Shown here piece after piece: positions 47,868-57,759 of a stretch of DNA of 64,000 nucleotides. Within the stretch, counting starts at the first letter, position 1; every line of letters begins with the position of its first letter. The DNA lies in the NCBI GenBank assembly GCA_902729315.2, contig LR746277.1, positions 253,001-317,000 on the forward strand. The letters run 5' to 3'. The notes below the pieces were generated by a model. It did no database searches, was not told the DNA's origin, and worked only from the letters and a program-made list of their open reading frames with translations. Source of the DNA: Spirodela intermedia. Its lineage: Eukaryota > Streptophyta > Magnoliopsida > Alismatales > Araceae. A program made the translations under genes and the position numbers.

Positions 47868-48205
47868 TGTTGGCTTCGGAAAAACTAGAAACCACTCCAA
47901 GAACTTCCAAAATCAGAAAGAAACAAGAACATGGAAGAAGTGAAGAGAAAATACACAAAATTGAATAAGCAAATGTGCTCATTTCTTTTCGTCGAACACT
48001 TAGCCCTCTATTTAGGGGGCCAATCAGAGGTGAAGAGAGGATGAGAGTAACGACCACTCAAGGAGCTGGCACCTCATCTCACGTGGCTGCTTATCCGCTG
48101 TGGTTTACACCAAGAGATGTGCGGCTGTGGTTTACACCCAAATGTTTCTTGATGGAGAGTTCGCCAGAGACGGCGAGCAGCAAAGGAGCTGGAGCAGCTC
48201 CTTCA
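47868..48205 (-). repeat. 5' LTR of the copia element
   Basis: 338 bp, partner of 43548-43881. Followed by the target duplication TTATC. Confidence 0.93.
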
Positions 48206-49738
48206 TTATCTCCTCCTCCTCCCTTCTTCGTGTTGCTTCTATTGTCTCTCTGTCTCTCTATCTCCCCCCTCCTCCCCCCCCACCGAAGGTAAGTTCAGTG
48301 TGCAGGTCGGTTTCCAGGAGGTAAACCCATCCCAGAAGGTAAGTTCAGTGTTTCGCTGTAGTCCTTATTCATTCCGCTATCTATCTACCTGTCTACTTTT
48401 ACTCCACGGGAATACCCCCTCCCTCTTTGTATCCCTCGCTCTCTGCTCTGCACGTTGCGATGGCTGATTTTGCATGGTTTTCAGCTGAGGGATCTGGGGT
48501 ATGTTGACTTTGTTGCAAGACGATCTGAGCCGAATCTTGTGTGTGGACTGGATCTGGGTTTCTGAAAAGCCTCGGCATCTAATTTTTAGGGAAACTCGCG
48601 ATGTTTTTGTATTGTTGGATGAGAATATTATAGGAAACTTTTGTGATTTATCTAAAGAATCAGCTTCCTTGAAATATTGACGGTTATTTGTCATCCAGAG
48701 TATATGTATCCGATAGATCCATAGACTGTCTCCAGCAACACAGCTTTAGATTCAACCATGAACAACCACCATTACATTCCAGATTAATACTCCCTGATAA
48801 AAACAAAGAACATAATCCCACCAGTTTTTTGTAAAATATTGTATTGCCGGATGATAATATTTTACGAGAAATTTTGTGATTTCATCTAGAGAATTGGGTT
48901 TCCTTGAAATATTTGACGGATGTCTGATGTTTGCTGCCGATCATTTTAAAATACAATATCTGAAGGAAAAACCGGTAGGATTATGTGTTTGTTTAAGTTA
49001 GGGAGCATTAACCAGGAACTTTTGAGGATTGAATGGTGGTGGTCCTTCATAGCTGAATCTAAAGCTGGGCTGGTAGATACAGTTTATGGATCTGTCGGAT
49101 ACATATACTCCCCGGATAAGAAATAACCTCGGGTATAATCCGTGTGTATAAAAAGCGTATTTTCAGTCTATATTCTTCTCTCTCATCCAAATATTTGGCT
49201 AATCTGTTACGCTTTTTCTTCATCTAAGGGCCTATAGGGATTATCATCTGAGTATTTATTCATTACAAAGGCCTCTCTGTGCTTGATCGAACAACAAGTA
49301 ATTTTCATCTCCTCTCATATGCAAGCAAGCAACCTAGGATTTAATGCCTTCCTCCTCTGATGAAGAGTACGTGAATTCGAAACAAGTTTGTTCCCAGATA
49401 ACGCCCTCGATCAAACCATGCTCAAAGTTGCTGTTTTTATCTCTCGGCTGACATTTGGGTGACGATGATCATCGGTGCAGTGCTCTACTTCAGGGGTGGG
49501 GGGTAGGGGAGCTCGCCATGTGTTTGATCAATCCATTTGAGAAGGAGAGGAAGGGCTGCGTAGATTTTCGTCCACTTATTTATTTATTACAAAGGTCCCT
49601 CTGCCTGTTGATGGAACCAACAAGTGGCCTGCATTTACTCGCATACGCAAACAAGTAAGGATCCAAAGCTGTCCTCCTCTGATGAAAAGTAAGTAAGTTC
49701 GAGCCAAGTTCACCGTAGCAGCACTTTCTCCTGGTTGA

Positions 49739-50266
49739 TCAAACTTCTACTGCTGTTAACTCTCTGCTGATATTTGGGTGCCCATTATCAGTGCGGTGCT
49801 CTGCTTCAAGGGGTGGAGAGCTCGCCCTATATTTGCTCCACTCGAGGAGAAGAGGAGGGATCACGGCGATTAGAAGCAAGAGGACAAAGAGAAGTACAAC
49901 ACGGATTAGCGACAACTTGGGAAACTGGATGGAGCACCGCAGCAGGAATGCCACCGGGAGAGAGACGACGGCGACCCACTTTGCCCAGTTTCTCAGCCAT
50001 ATGAGCCTCTTTGTATTCATTTTCATCATACTCAGGCCTCTTTCGGGAGTGAGAATGGAGAGTGCAAGGAGGAGGATGCCGTTGCAAAACATGAGGATAA
50101 TGGAGGCCGCATGGAGCTCGTAGAGCAGCTGGTTACTCGGTGGCTTCCGCGGCTGAGCCACGAGCAGCGTAGACGATAAGGATATCTGGAGAGCACCCCA
50201 TGCCTGACAGGACCTCTGGGCTTCTTCTCCTCCTTCTACTACACCTCTTTGCGTCCCTCTGCCAGT
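49739..50266 (-). pseudogene. Membrane-protein family member 2 (open frame, no start)
   Basis: From an upstream TGA to the stop at 49739 the frame is open for about 175 codons. It begins with PPPTGRGTQRGVVEGGEEAQ, aligns with the GGGEEAQR region of member 1, then LLVAQPRKPPSNQLLYELHA. Hydrophobic segments follow (IILMFCNGILLLALSIL, VAVVSLPVAFLL and IRVVLLFVLLLLIAVIPPLLL), with a polar tail ending TAVEV. The N terminus equivalent to the ATG of member 1 is gone and no in-frame ATG precedes the first helix. This is the copy with the longest intact 3' half and so shows the C-terminal plan best: probably four helices and a cytosolic tail. Function unknown. Confidence 0.6.
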
Positions 50267-50340
50267 AGGAGGTGGTGCTGCTCATTTGGAGGTGTTGATT
50301 TCGATCACCGACTGCTGCAAAGAAGCACAGAGAAGGTTTG

Positions 50341-50393
<53 letters not shown>

Positions 50394-50991
50394 TTAGAGT
50401 TTGGCCGCAGTTTAGAACCGGAGTGGGTACCTGGTCAGAGTTGTGGCGTTTTTTGGCCCGATCCAAGGCAGCTCCAATTGATGGGCTTGGGCTTCTTCTC
50501 CTCCCTGGGTCCCTCCGGCGAGAAGATGCGGTTCCTTGGAGAGGGGCCGCGACGTTCTGATGGGTTAGAGCCATCAGTGCTCTCTCCCTTTCTCTCTCAC
50601 CCCACTCTGCGAATTGGATTAAATCACAAAATTTATCGCCAACGATTCTCAACTGACAATAAAATATTTTACAAAAAACCATTGGGATTATGTTTTTTGT
50701 TTTTATTAGGGAGCATTAATCAAGAATTTTGGAGGATTCAATGATGATTGTTCATGATTGGATCTCAGCTCTTCAGAAACATCGCAAGTTTCCCTAGAAT
50801 TAGACTCCAAAGCTGTTCAGATCCAGTCAACACAAGATTCAGCGAGAACAGATCAACCTACCCCAGATCCCTCCTTCCAACCCGGATCGGATCGGGTCGG
50901 ATCAGATAGGAATCAGGCACGTGTATCGGATCGGAACCTCATTAAATATTTAATAGGTATATAATTATTAAATACTTATTAAATATATTGG

Positions 50992-51027
50992 ATTCCTCCT
51001 TGGCTGATAGGTACTGTAGCTGGTATT
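50992..51027 (+). pseudogene. psbJ: Plastid psbJ fragment (NUPT), arm 1 copy
   Basis: Twelve codons read [12 protein letters not shown], matching the start of the single helix of photosystem II subunit PsbJ except for one residue. It joins directly to cox1-like sequence. The same fragment, slightly longer, is at the inner edge of the other arm. Confidence 0.6.
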
Positions 51028-51029
51028 AT

Positions 51030-51146
51030 TTGACAAATCCGGTCGGATGGCTGTTCTCCACTAACCACAAGGATATAGGTACTCTATATTTCATCTTCGG
51101 TGCCATTGCTGGAGTGATGGGCACATGCTTCTCAGTACTGATTCGT
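51030..51146 (+). pseudogene. cox1: Mitochondrial cox1 5' fragment (NUMT)
   Basis: Thirty-nine codons match the N terminus of cytochrome c oxidase subunit 1, for example [20 protein letters not shown] followed by [13 protein letters not shown]. The initiator position is TTG, and two residues near the start differ from the usual plant sequence. Similarity stops sharply at 51146. A 39-codon piece without the catalytic helices cannot function. Confidence 0.93.
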
Positions 51147-51420
51147 CCGAACTCTACTGCTGCTTTGATAATTGGCCAGAAAGGAGGCAGCGAGGCCGTG
51201 CCGTTTGGGTTGCTGCTTCGGCGGCGCTTTTTCGCCTTCTCTTCGCTCTGGACAGGAGCGCTAATGGACTCGCCCCCGTTTTCGCCAGCATGACAGAAAA
51301 TACAGACTGACAGCAAGGAGTCAACTGAATGACCAAAGCATCGGTTGCTTCCACTTGCGGCCTTCTCCCTCACTTTTTTACAGAAATGAGGATACACAGA
51401 CTAGAATTTGAATTTCTCTG
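51147..51420. other. GC-rich sequence after the cox1 fragment
   Basis: Continues open for about 50 codons in the cox1 frame but is not cox1. Composition resembles plant mitochondrial intergenic DNA, so it may be the rest of the same insertion. Not identified. Confidence 0.3.
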
Positions 51421-51423
51421 ACT

Positions 51424-52290
51424 GACGTTTAATTATTATTCTGAATTCAGTTTATTTTAAATTTGATCGTTTGCTTTCTAATGATCAAAGTGATATCATT
51501 ATTGTCCAGAAAATCATGTTTGACATTTATGTGAAGTTTGCATACACTTTATTAATTTAAACTCAAAATATTTGGCAATTTATGAGGTCAAACAATTCAT
51601 TTTCTTACTGTGATAGTTTATGTAGATATTAGCAATTTCTGTAACAATATACAAAGTAATAACTCTTCATATTGTAATCAGTCAATTTAACTAATTTAAT
51701 ATCATGAGTCACAAATATACTTGATAAGTTCCCATCTAAAATTTTATTAATATTATTTTACATTATACTCAATAATTTTCATGGTTAATCTCTTTTCATA
51801 CATATTTTGAACTAAGATTTTTTTTAATTTTTTAATTAATCTTAAACTTATTTGGTATCATCAAAATATCATGTATTTTTTAGTAGTCCAATGATAATCA
51901 AGGCGACTGATCATACTACTCTGATACCATGTTGAGAGAAAGAAAAGAGGAGAAAGTCGATTTGCTTCCATTGTTTTCATCATCCCCCTCATTAGGGTTA
52001 AATGGCTTAGCTCAAAGCAGGGAAATTTTACAATGATACCCTTACAATAAATTAGTCAAAACTATTCATACAATTACCCAACAGCTGCTTCAATTATTCA
52101 TACGACTACCCAACAACAATTAGAATATTGCCAGTTGGATGCCACCAACTACTACTTGACAACATTTCAAATGTTTAAAATTCATCTTTTCCAAAGCTGA
52201 TGTCGGTAGGGTGGAAATGGATATGACAACACTTCAAATGTTTAAAATTCATTTTTGCCAAAGCTGATGCCGATAGGTTTATGAACCATG
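51424..52290. repeat. Direct repeat, left copy
   Basis: About 95% alike by eye to 53583-54350 in the same orientation (TGAATTCAGTTTATTT through GCTGATGTCGGTAGGGTGG). It contains ACTCTGATACCATGTTGAGAG. The left copy has an extra internal partial duplicate at its right end (GACAACAYTTCAAATG twice, 52160-52250). No TG/CA ends or target duplication found. Confidence 0.8.
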
Positions 52291-53582
52291 TCAGCATTAA
52301 TCAATCAAGGAAGAGGTCAACATTTTAGGTCACATCATCAACAAAAGCACATATATGTTATTTTTACACTATTTTAGCCAAGGAAACAGATGTAAATAAT
52401 TACAGATTCATGATGGTTGTCGAGATATTATGACATGAAGATCAGAATAAAGTTCCAAGGCAAAGGGAGGTTTTTTTTTTTTTTTTGTTATGATAAAAAG
52501 TAGAAGAATGGAGGAATTTGGGAACTTTATGGGTTGGGTTCTCTCAAAATGATTGGTGGAGATGAGTGGAGCTATATTGGGTAGTTTGATCTCTCTTGGC
52601 ATTGAATTTTGTTTTCGTTTCTTCTTTAATCAATGGATTGGGTGACAAGCAGATGACAAGATTAAGGGGCTTTAAATCTATTTTTTACCCCTTTAAAACT
52701 GATTTTACATTCATTTTTGAGTGATAGATGACTAGAGGCATGGATGGTGTTTGTGAATTATATTTCTGTGTTGCTTTGGTTTTATTTTCATTTTAGCTTA
52801 GTTTGACTCTTAGTGACAGTCAAAGGATGTGACTAAGCATTTTAGTTTGCAGTTTTATCCTTTTCAATTGCTTTTCCATTCCATTTTCTTACTATGACAA
52901 TGTTTTGTTCTTCAGCAATATTTAGGGACGGGTTTGTGTATTTATTTTTATTTATTTTGTTTTTTTATTGATATTTGAATGTTTATAATGAAATTTAACT
53001 TCATTATGATCATTTGAAACAATTTAAAGCAATATATTAATTTGAGTTCTATATAGATTGAAATCAAAATCATTTTCTCTTTTTTCCACCAGTGGAGTCG
53101 CTCTATTGGTAGATGATTTTCGGTTTTCATTTTATCATCAGTAGTTATTCTCAAAATTTTAGTTTCTCTAATGATATTTTATTTAGTTAAGATCATTTGG
53201 ATTGATTTATGTTGAACAATTACTTAAAAGTTTGGTGTTATAGGAATTCAACTTAAATCAGTTTCCATTTTTACACCAGCAGGGCAACGTTGACAACAAT
53301 TTTATTTTCTCTCTCCTCCCATGTTTTTCCTAATTTCATTTATTTCTAAATTTACCTTTCTATTTTTTTTATTTTCTCTAAAATATTTTTCAGGTATTAC
53401 GTCATTTATCAATCATGAACATGGTAACATATCAAAATTCTAAGATTTAGAGCTCAAGTAATTTGGAGAATATTATTTTGTTGTTTTAATTTTTTAATTT
53501 TTTAATAAATTATTCATAATAAAAAAAATCATATTGAGTCTGATCATAATTCTATGGAAAATCAAACTTTGGTAAAAATTAT
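52291..53582. other. AT-rich sequence between direct repeats
   Basis: No gene recognised. Nothing resembles retrotransposon proteins, so the flanking repeats are unlikely to be LTRs of an intact autonomous element. Confidence 0.5.
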
Positions 53583-54352
53583 TTTAATTATTACTCTGAA
53601 TTCAGTTTATTTCAAATTTGATCGTTTGCTTTCTAATGATCAAAGTGATATCATTATTGTCCAGAAAATCATGTTTGACATTTATGTGAAGTTTGCATAC
53701 ACTTTATTAATTTAAACTCAAAATATTTGGCAATTTATGTGGTCAAACAATTCATTTTCTTACTGTGATAGTTTATGTAGATATTAGCAATTTCTGTAAC
53801 AATATAAAAAGTAATAACTCTTCATATTGTAATCAGTCAATTTAACTAATTTAACATCATGAGTCACAAATATACTTGATAAGTTCCCATCTAAAATTTT
53901 ACTAATATTATTTTACATTATTCTCAATAATTTTCATGGTCAATCTCTTTTCATACATATTTTGAACTAAGAATTTTTTTAATTTTTTAATTAATCTTAA
54001 ACTTATTTGGTATCATCAAAATATCATGTATTTTTTAGTACTCCAATGATAATCAAGGCGACTGATCATACTACTCTGATACCATGTTGAGAGAAAGAAA
54101 AGAGGAGAAAGTCGATTTGCTTCCATTGTTTTCATCATCCCCCTCATTAGGGTTACACGGCTTAGCTCAAAGCGGGGAAATTTTACAATGATACCCTTAC
54201 AATAAATTAGTCACAACTATTCATACAACTACCCGACAGCTGCTTCAATTATTCATACGACTGCCCAACAGCAACTACTACTTGACAACATTTCAAATGT
54301 TTAAAATTCATCTTTGCCAAAGCTGATGTCGGTAGGGTGGAAACGGATATGA
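53583..54352. repeat. Direct repeat, right copy
   Basis: Partner of 51424-52290. It ends about 90 bases before the stop codon of the BAHD gene, and so overlaps that gene's likely 3' flank. Confidence 0.8.
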
Positions 54353-54444
54353 CCTGTTAACACGATGAAGCAACGGGACCACTCCACGGAGAGCTTGCTA
54401 GGCAATTGAGACCACAGGCCGAGGAGTGTAGAGTTTCGAATCAT

Positions 54445-55824
54445 TCACAATTTCTCACCAGTGTAAACGACCTGCGCAAACTCTACGTCTGATTCTAGCG
54501 AGCTCATGACTTCGGATGGAAGACAGACCTCCAGGTCGATGCTGCAGCCACCCTCTCGGCCGGGGAACGAGAAGAAAAGGCCATCGAACTGGCTTGCACT
54601 CCCGCAGCGCAGCCCCGCCGCCTTCCCCCACCCGAAGTCGCACCCGTACATGTCGAACTGCGGCGAGTTCCCTATTAATACGCTGTGCCGGTCCAGGTCT
54701 GAGAAGCGGTACACCCAAGGGGATGCCATCCACCCCTCGACCATTCCCCGAATAGCTGCGTCGGTGTGCGAGGCCACGACTTGATTGAGCATCCCCGCTG
54801 CCCATCCCAGGTCGTTGGCCAGAAGTTCTCCGGCCGTGGCCGTGAAGGGAATCACAGAGATCGAGTTGCCGAAGTATGCCGGCGGCAACTGAGGCCGTAG
54901 CCTTCTCCGATTGTCGGCCATCAGACCGCATCCGACCTTCTGGTCGTCTGGGAGACGTCTGGACCGGGTGGTGCACCTCCACATCAGTGCCCCTAGAGCC
55001 TGCAAGGAGGAGATTTTGTCCGTGCCCCGCTCTTCGTTGGCTCTCGCCTTGAGCTGACGTATGGACGCTCCCGTGAAGTGGAACATCTTCTTTCTCAGCG
55101 GCGGCGGAGAGAACCTCTCGACGAACTGATCTTCGTGGGTAAAGGGAAACCTGATGGGGGACCTACCGTCGGCGAACCACCTCTCGAGCATCGGCGGTTT
55201 GGAGAGGTGGCCGCTGCCATCCGCCTTGGAACGCGAGATCTCGGCCCACGCGTTGAGGAACTGGCTGAAGGAGGTGCCGTCGCCGACCGAGTGGTTGAAA
55301 GAGTACCCCAGGAAGAAGCCGTCCTCCAGCTTCGTCAGCTGGACAGCAAGCAGGGGAAGGCACCGCCCGTCGAAGTTGGCGGCCCCGTCCAGCGGGAAGA
55401 AATCCCTAACGAAGCTGGGCACGTCTTCTGAGGGAGCCAGGACATCAGCTACGGTGACACCATCGGCAGTGGCGAGGAGAAATCCGGCCCCCTGGTCGTC
55501 GCAGTCAATGTGAACGAACATCCCCCGCCCATCGGCATCCATCTCAGTCGCAAGGCGACCGGCGAGTGGGTAGAAGTGCCAGAGCGCGATGGACAGAGAG
55601 GACATAAGGCGCTCGACGATAACTTCGACCGGAGGATCGCCTGAAGGAAGGGAGAAGAGATGACCCTGCTGGATATAGCCAAATGAAAGCGTAGACAAGT
55701 CCCACAGCGACAGCTCGCAGCGACGAGGGTGAGCCGCGGGAGCTTCACCTCCCGCAACCGCTCTTGGACGGGGCTTAACGATGCGGTCGAACAAGATGCG
55801 GACAACGCCCTTAGCCGAACGCAT
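54445..55824 (-). CDS. BAHD acyltransferase
   Basis: Single exon, 459 aa. I place the start at ATG 55824 (MRSAKGVVRILFDRIVKPRP), which fits the family length. The frame stays open 43 codons upstream but with only a GTG at its edge. The BAHD catalytic motif HxxxD is HSVGD (178-182) and the structural DFGWG is at 396-400. Other landmarks are WHFYPLAGRL (82-91) and SSLQALGALMWRCTTRSR (272-289). BAHD enzymes transfer acyl groups from CoA thioesters to alcohols or amines in the cytosol. Sequence style places it near the uncharacterised acetyltransferases of the Arabidopsis At3g50280/EPS1 group, and the substrate cannot be read from sequence. It is the only intact gene inside the large inverted repeat. 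Confidence 0.94.
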   Translation of the reverse strand: MRSAKGVVRILFDRIVKPRPRAVAGGEAPAAHPRRCELSLWDLSTLSFGYIQQGHLFSLPSGDPPVEVIVERLMSSLSIALWHFYPLAGRLATEMDADGRGMFVHIDCDDQGAGFLLATADGVTVADVLAPSEDVPSFVRDFFPLDGAANFDGRCLPLLAVQLTKLEDGFFLGYSFNHSVGDGTSFSQFLNAWAEISRSKADGSGHLSKPPMLERWFADGRSPIRFPFTHEDQFVERFSPPPLRKKMFHFTGASIRQLKARANEERGTDKISSLQALGALMWRCTTRSRRLPDDQKVGCGLMADNRRRLRPQLPPAYFGNSISVIPFTATAGELLANDLGWAAGMLNQVVASHTDAAIRGMVEGWMASPWVYRFSDLDRHSVLIGNSPQFDMYGCDFGWGKAAGLRCGSASQFDGLFFSFPGREGGCSIDLEVCLPSEVMSSLESDVEFAQVVYTGEKL

Positions 55825-55977
55825 GATGCACCTTCTCTTAGCTCCAAACGGACGGCCACTGAGAAACACGGAGGAAAGGGAGGCCGAAAGAAACCACGGC
55901 AAGATAACACAAAATGAGAATATGAACCTAATGAGGAGCGCAGGAGATAGCACTCGTGATTATATCATGAGAGGAAA

Positions 55978-55985
55978 ATTTATAT
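55978..55985 (-). promoter_or_regulatory. TATA box of the BAHD gene
   Basis: ATATAAAT on the minus strand, about 155 bases upstream of the ATG, giving a predicted leader of about 125 nt. Confidence 0.5.
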
Positions 55986-55999
55986 GTGGTGTACACTTG

Positions 56000-56200
56000 T
56001 GGTTGCATTTAAATGCGCATTATCTAATAATATTTATAACTTAATAAAATATTAGTATAGAAGTAAGTCTCAAGTCGAACACAGAAAGATTGATTAATTT
56101 ATCATGAAAACTATTTTAATTTATATATAAAGTGATTTTAATATTTCATTAATATTTAATAGAAATAATAAAATAGAATGGTGGGGTAAAAGAATAAAAG
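56000..56200. other. AT-rich flank of the BAHD gene
   Basis: No feature beyond the promoter seen. Confidence 0.4.
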
Positions 56201-56460
56201 AAGAGAAGCGGAGAAAAGAAAAGAAGAAAAGAGAGAAGAAAGAGAGAGGAGAGAGCTCTCACGAGAGAGAGAAGGGATAAGATTTCTTGTGAAAGGAAGA
56301 GAAAGAGAGGAAGAAGGAGCTCTCACAAGAGAGAGAAGGGATGAGATCTCTCGCGAAAGGGAGAGAAAAAAAGAGGAGGAGAGAAAGCTCTCATGAGAGA
56401 GAGAAGAGATGAAATCTCTAGCGAAAGGGAGAGAAAGAGATAAGACGAGAATGAAAAAGG
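56200..56460. repeat. GA-rich minisatellite, unit about 70 bp
   Basis: Three imperfect tandem units, each with GCTCTCAYRAGAGAGAGAAG and then GCGAAAGGGAGAGAAA or close variants (starting near 56252, 56318 and 56388). GCTCTCNNGAGAG parts are partly palindromic. Confidence 0.75.
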
Positions 56461-57610
56461 AGAGAAATACGGTCAACTCATTTTCTCGGACGAATGTGTG
56501 CTCAAAGATTCACACACATGACATGAGGTCAGTCGTGAATGTCTCCAACTTATTTTAACTATTGACCACTCGTTAATCAGCCTTTAATCTTAGTGATTTT
56601 ACAGTCAAAAATAGAAAAATACTCGTTATTCACAAAATGTCGAGAACGTGAATACGTCAAGATTCAACTGCGAAAATCAATAGAAAATAAGTTTAAAATA
56701 ATCTTAACTTGATCTTAGATGAATTTCAAAGGATTTAGAAGAAGAATGAAGATCATTCATCAAGTTTTGAATTAGTTCTACTCATTTCAATCGAAATGTG
56801 CATGAAATGGAAAGAGCTTGCTGTAAAATGTAAACAAATGACAAAAGTAGGTAAGAAAATGTTGAAAATAGGAAATAAATCATTACCCAAGTTTAGTCTG
56901 CCTCTTGTGCTATTAGAGACATTAGTGTGGTGACTTGATTTCATTTGGATGTGCCACATCACGTCGGAAGTTGTAGACATATCGTCCAGAAGCACTGCAC
57001 TACTTGCTGGAGAGATCTGCTGACCAAAAATCAACCACACTATTATCGTAATCTAGGGAGAGAAGGGAAAAGCTGACCACTCAGTAGAGACCTTAAATGC
57101 AATCGAGGGAGGAAGGAAGAAGCTTGATGATTGCCAAAGATGTCAATCGCACAAAAGGAGGAAAGAACGGATTTTCATATTCACGACTACCATCGGGATT
57201 TTAAAGATAATCTATAATATCTATTTTACCAGATAATTATTGATTATTGTCTTTATATCTTTGATAGTGATACATGCGAGAACTTAAGTTCCTAATATCA
57301 TGATGTTTCGAGAGCCACTAGATCAGATGAGTTTGGTACGTGGCATGTTGAGCGATGCAGGATCAACCCGCCGCGAACCACTACCGATCGAGAACTTAAG
57401 TTCTGGTACTGTGGCACCTCCATAGCTGTCAGATCATCCTTTAAGGCCACATGTGTGCTAAGCGACATCAGATTTGCGGACTACTGATGGGTTACTTTAC
57501 ACATCTAGTATTGTGGTGGTTTGCCAACTGTAGGATCAAGCTAATCAGATGACGTGGCTCTCTGTATACCACTAGATCACACCGCGCTCTAGATGCCTGC
57601 GTTGAAATGA
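56461..57610. other. Intergenic
   Basis: No gene recognised. The perfect palindrome GAACTTAAGTTC occurs at about 57281 and 57392. Confidence 0.45.
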
Positions 57611-57623
57611 ACGAAAATATTTA

Positions 57624-57666
57624 GTCCCACATCGGAAATATTTCAGATGCATATGCTGAATATAAA
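57624..57666 (+). promoter_or_regulatory. snRNA-type promoter: USE plus TATA
   Basis: GTCCCACATCG at 57624-57634 matches the plant snRNA upstream sequence element RTCCCACATCG exactly. TATAAA follows at 57661-57666, with centre-to-centre spacing of about 34 bases, the spacing of RNA polymerase II-type plant snRNA promoters. Transcription would begin near 57690. What follows is not U1, U2, U4 or U5 snRNA. The motif also occurs in dispersed repeats, so this may be a repeat remnant. Confidence 0.4.
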
Positions 57667-57689
57667 CAAAAGCTACAGTCTCTCAATAG

Positions 57690-57745
57690 AGATCCCTTCT
57701 CCTGAAATAAAATAGTGCCCAAGACTATCTTGGGAGAAGGTAATA
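57690..57745 (+). ncRNA. Candidate structured RNA downstream of the USE/TATA pair
   Basis: CCTTCTCC (about 57694) can pair with GGAGAAGG (about 57732), and a nested hairpin CCCAAGA-CTA-TCTTGGG is possible between them. No known RNA family recognised, and the 3' end is unknown. Confidence 0.2.
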
Positions 57746-57759
57746 AGGTGGTCCGCCCA

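Larger units (their letters stand above)
43548..48205 (-). mobile_element. Ty1-copia LTR retrotransposon, complete but decayed
   Basis: Two LTRs (43548-43881 and 47868-48205) start TGTTGGCTTCG and end TTCA, and are flanked by a perfect 5-bp duplication TTATC (43543-43547 and 48206-48210). The minus-strand primer-binding site TGGTATTAGAG (47855-47865), next to the 5' LTR, matches the initiator Met tRNA type with one change. A purine tract adjoins the 3' LTR (43882-43906). Internal order on the minus strand is gag, integrase, reverse transcriptase, RNase H, which defines Ty1-copia. The LTRs differ at many positions, so the insertion is not recent. Confidence 0.95.
48300..51027 (+). repeat. Inverted repeat arm 1
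   Basis: The reverse complement matches 58989-61705 across the whole length, with scattered substitutions and indels. It contains a dispersed-element copy (48445-48700), a TATAAAAAG promoter-like element (near 49157), a partial duplicate of the membrane-protein 3' end (49450-49560), membrane-protein member 2, a GA tract (50343-50391), a GGATC-type pentamer run (50882-50910) and, at the inner edge, a psbJ fragment. Confidence 0.85.

Noticed and set aside
51424-54352. LTR retrotransposon bounded by the two direct repeats
   Set aside because: No TG/CA ends, no target duplication, no primer-binding site and no retroelement proteins inside.
55825-55953. 43-residue N-terminal extension of the BAHD protein
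   Set aside because: It would need a GTG start near the predicted transcription start. BAHD proteins normally begin close to the IVKP-type segment that follows ATG 55824.
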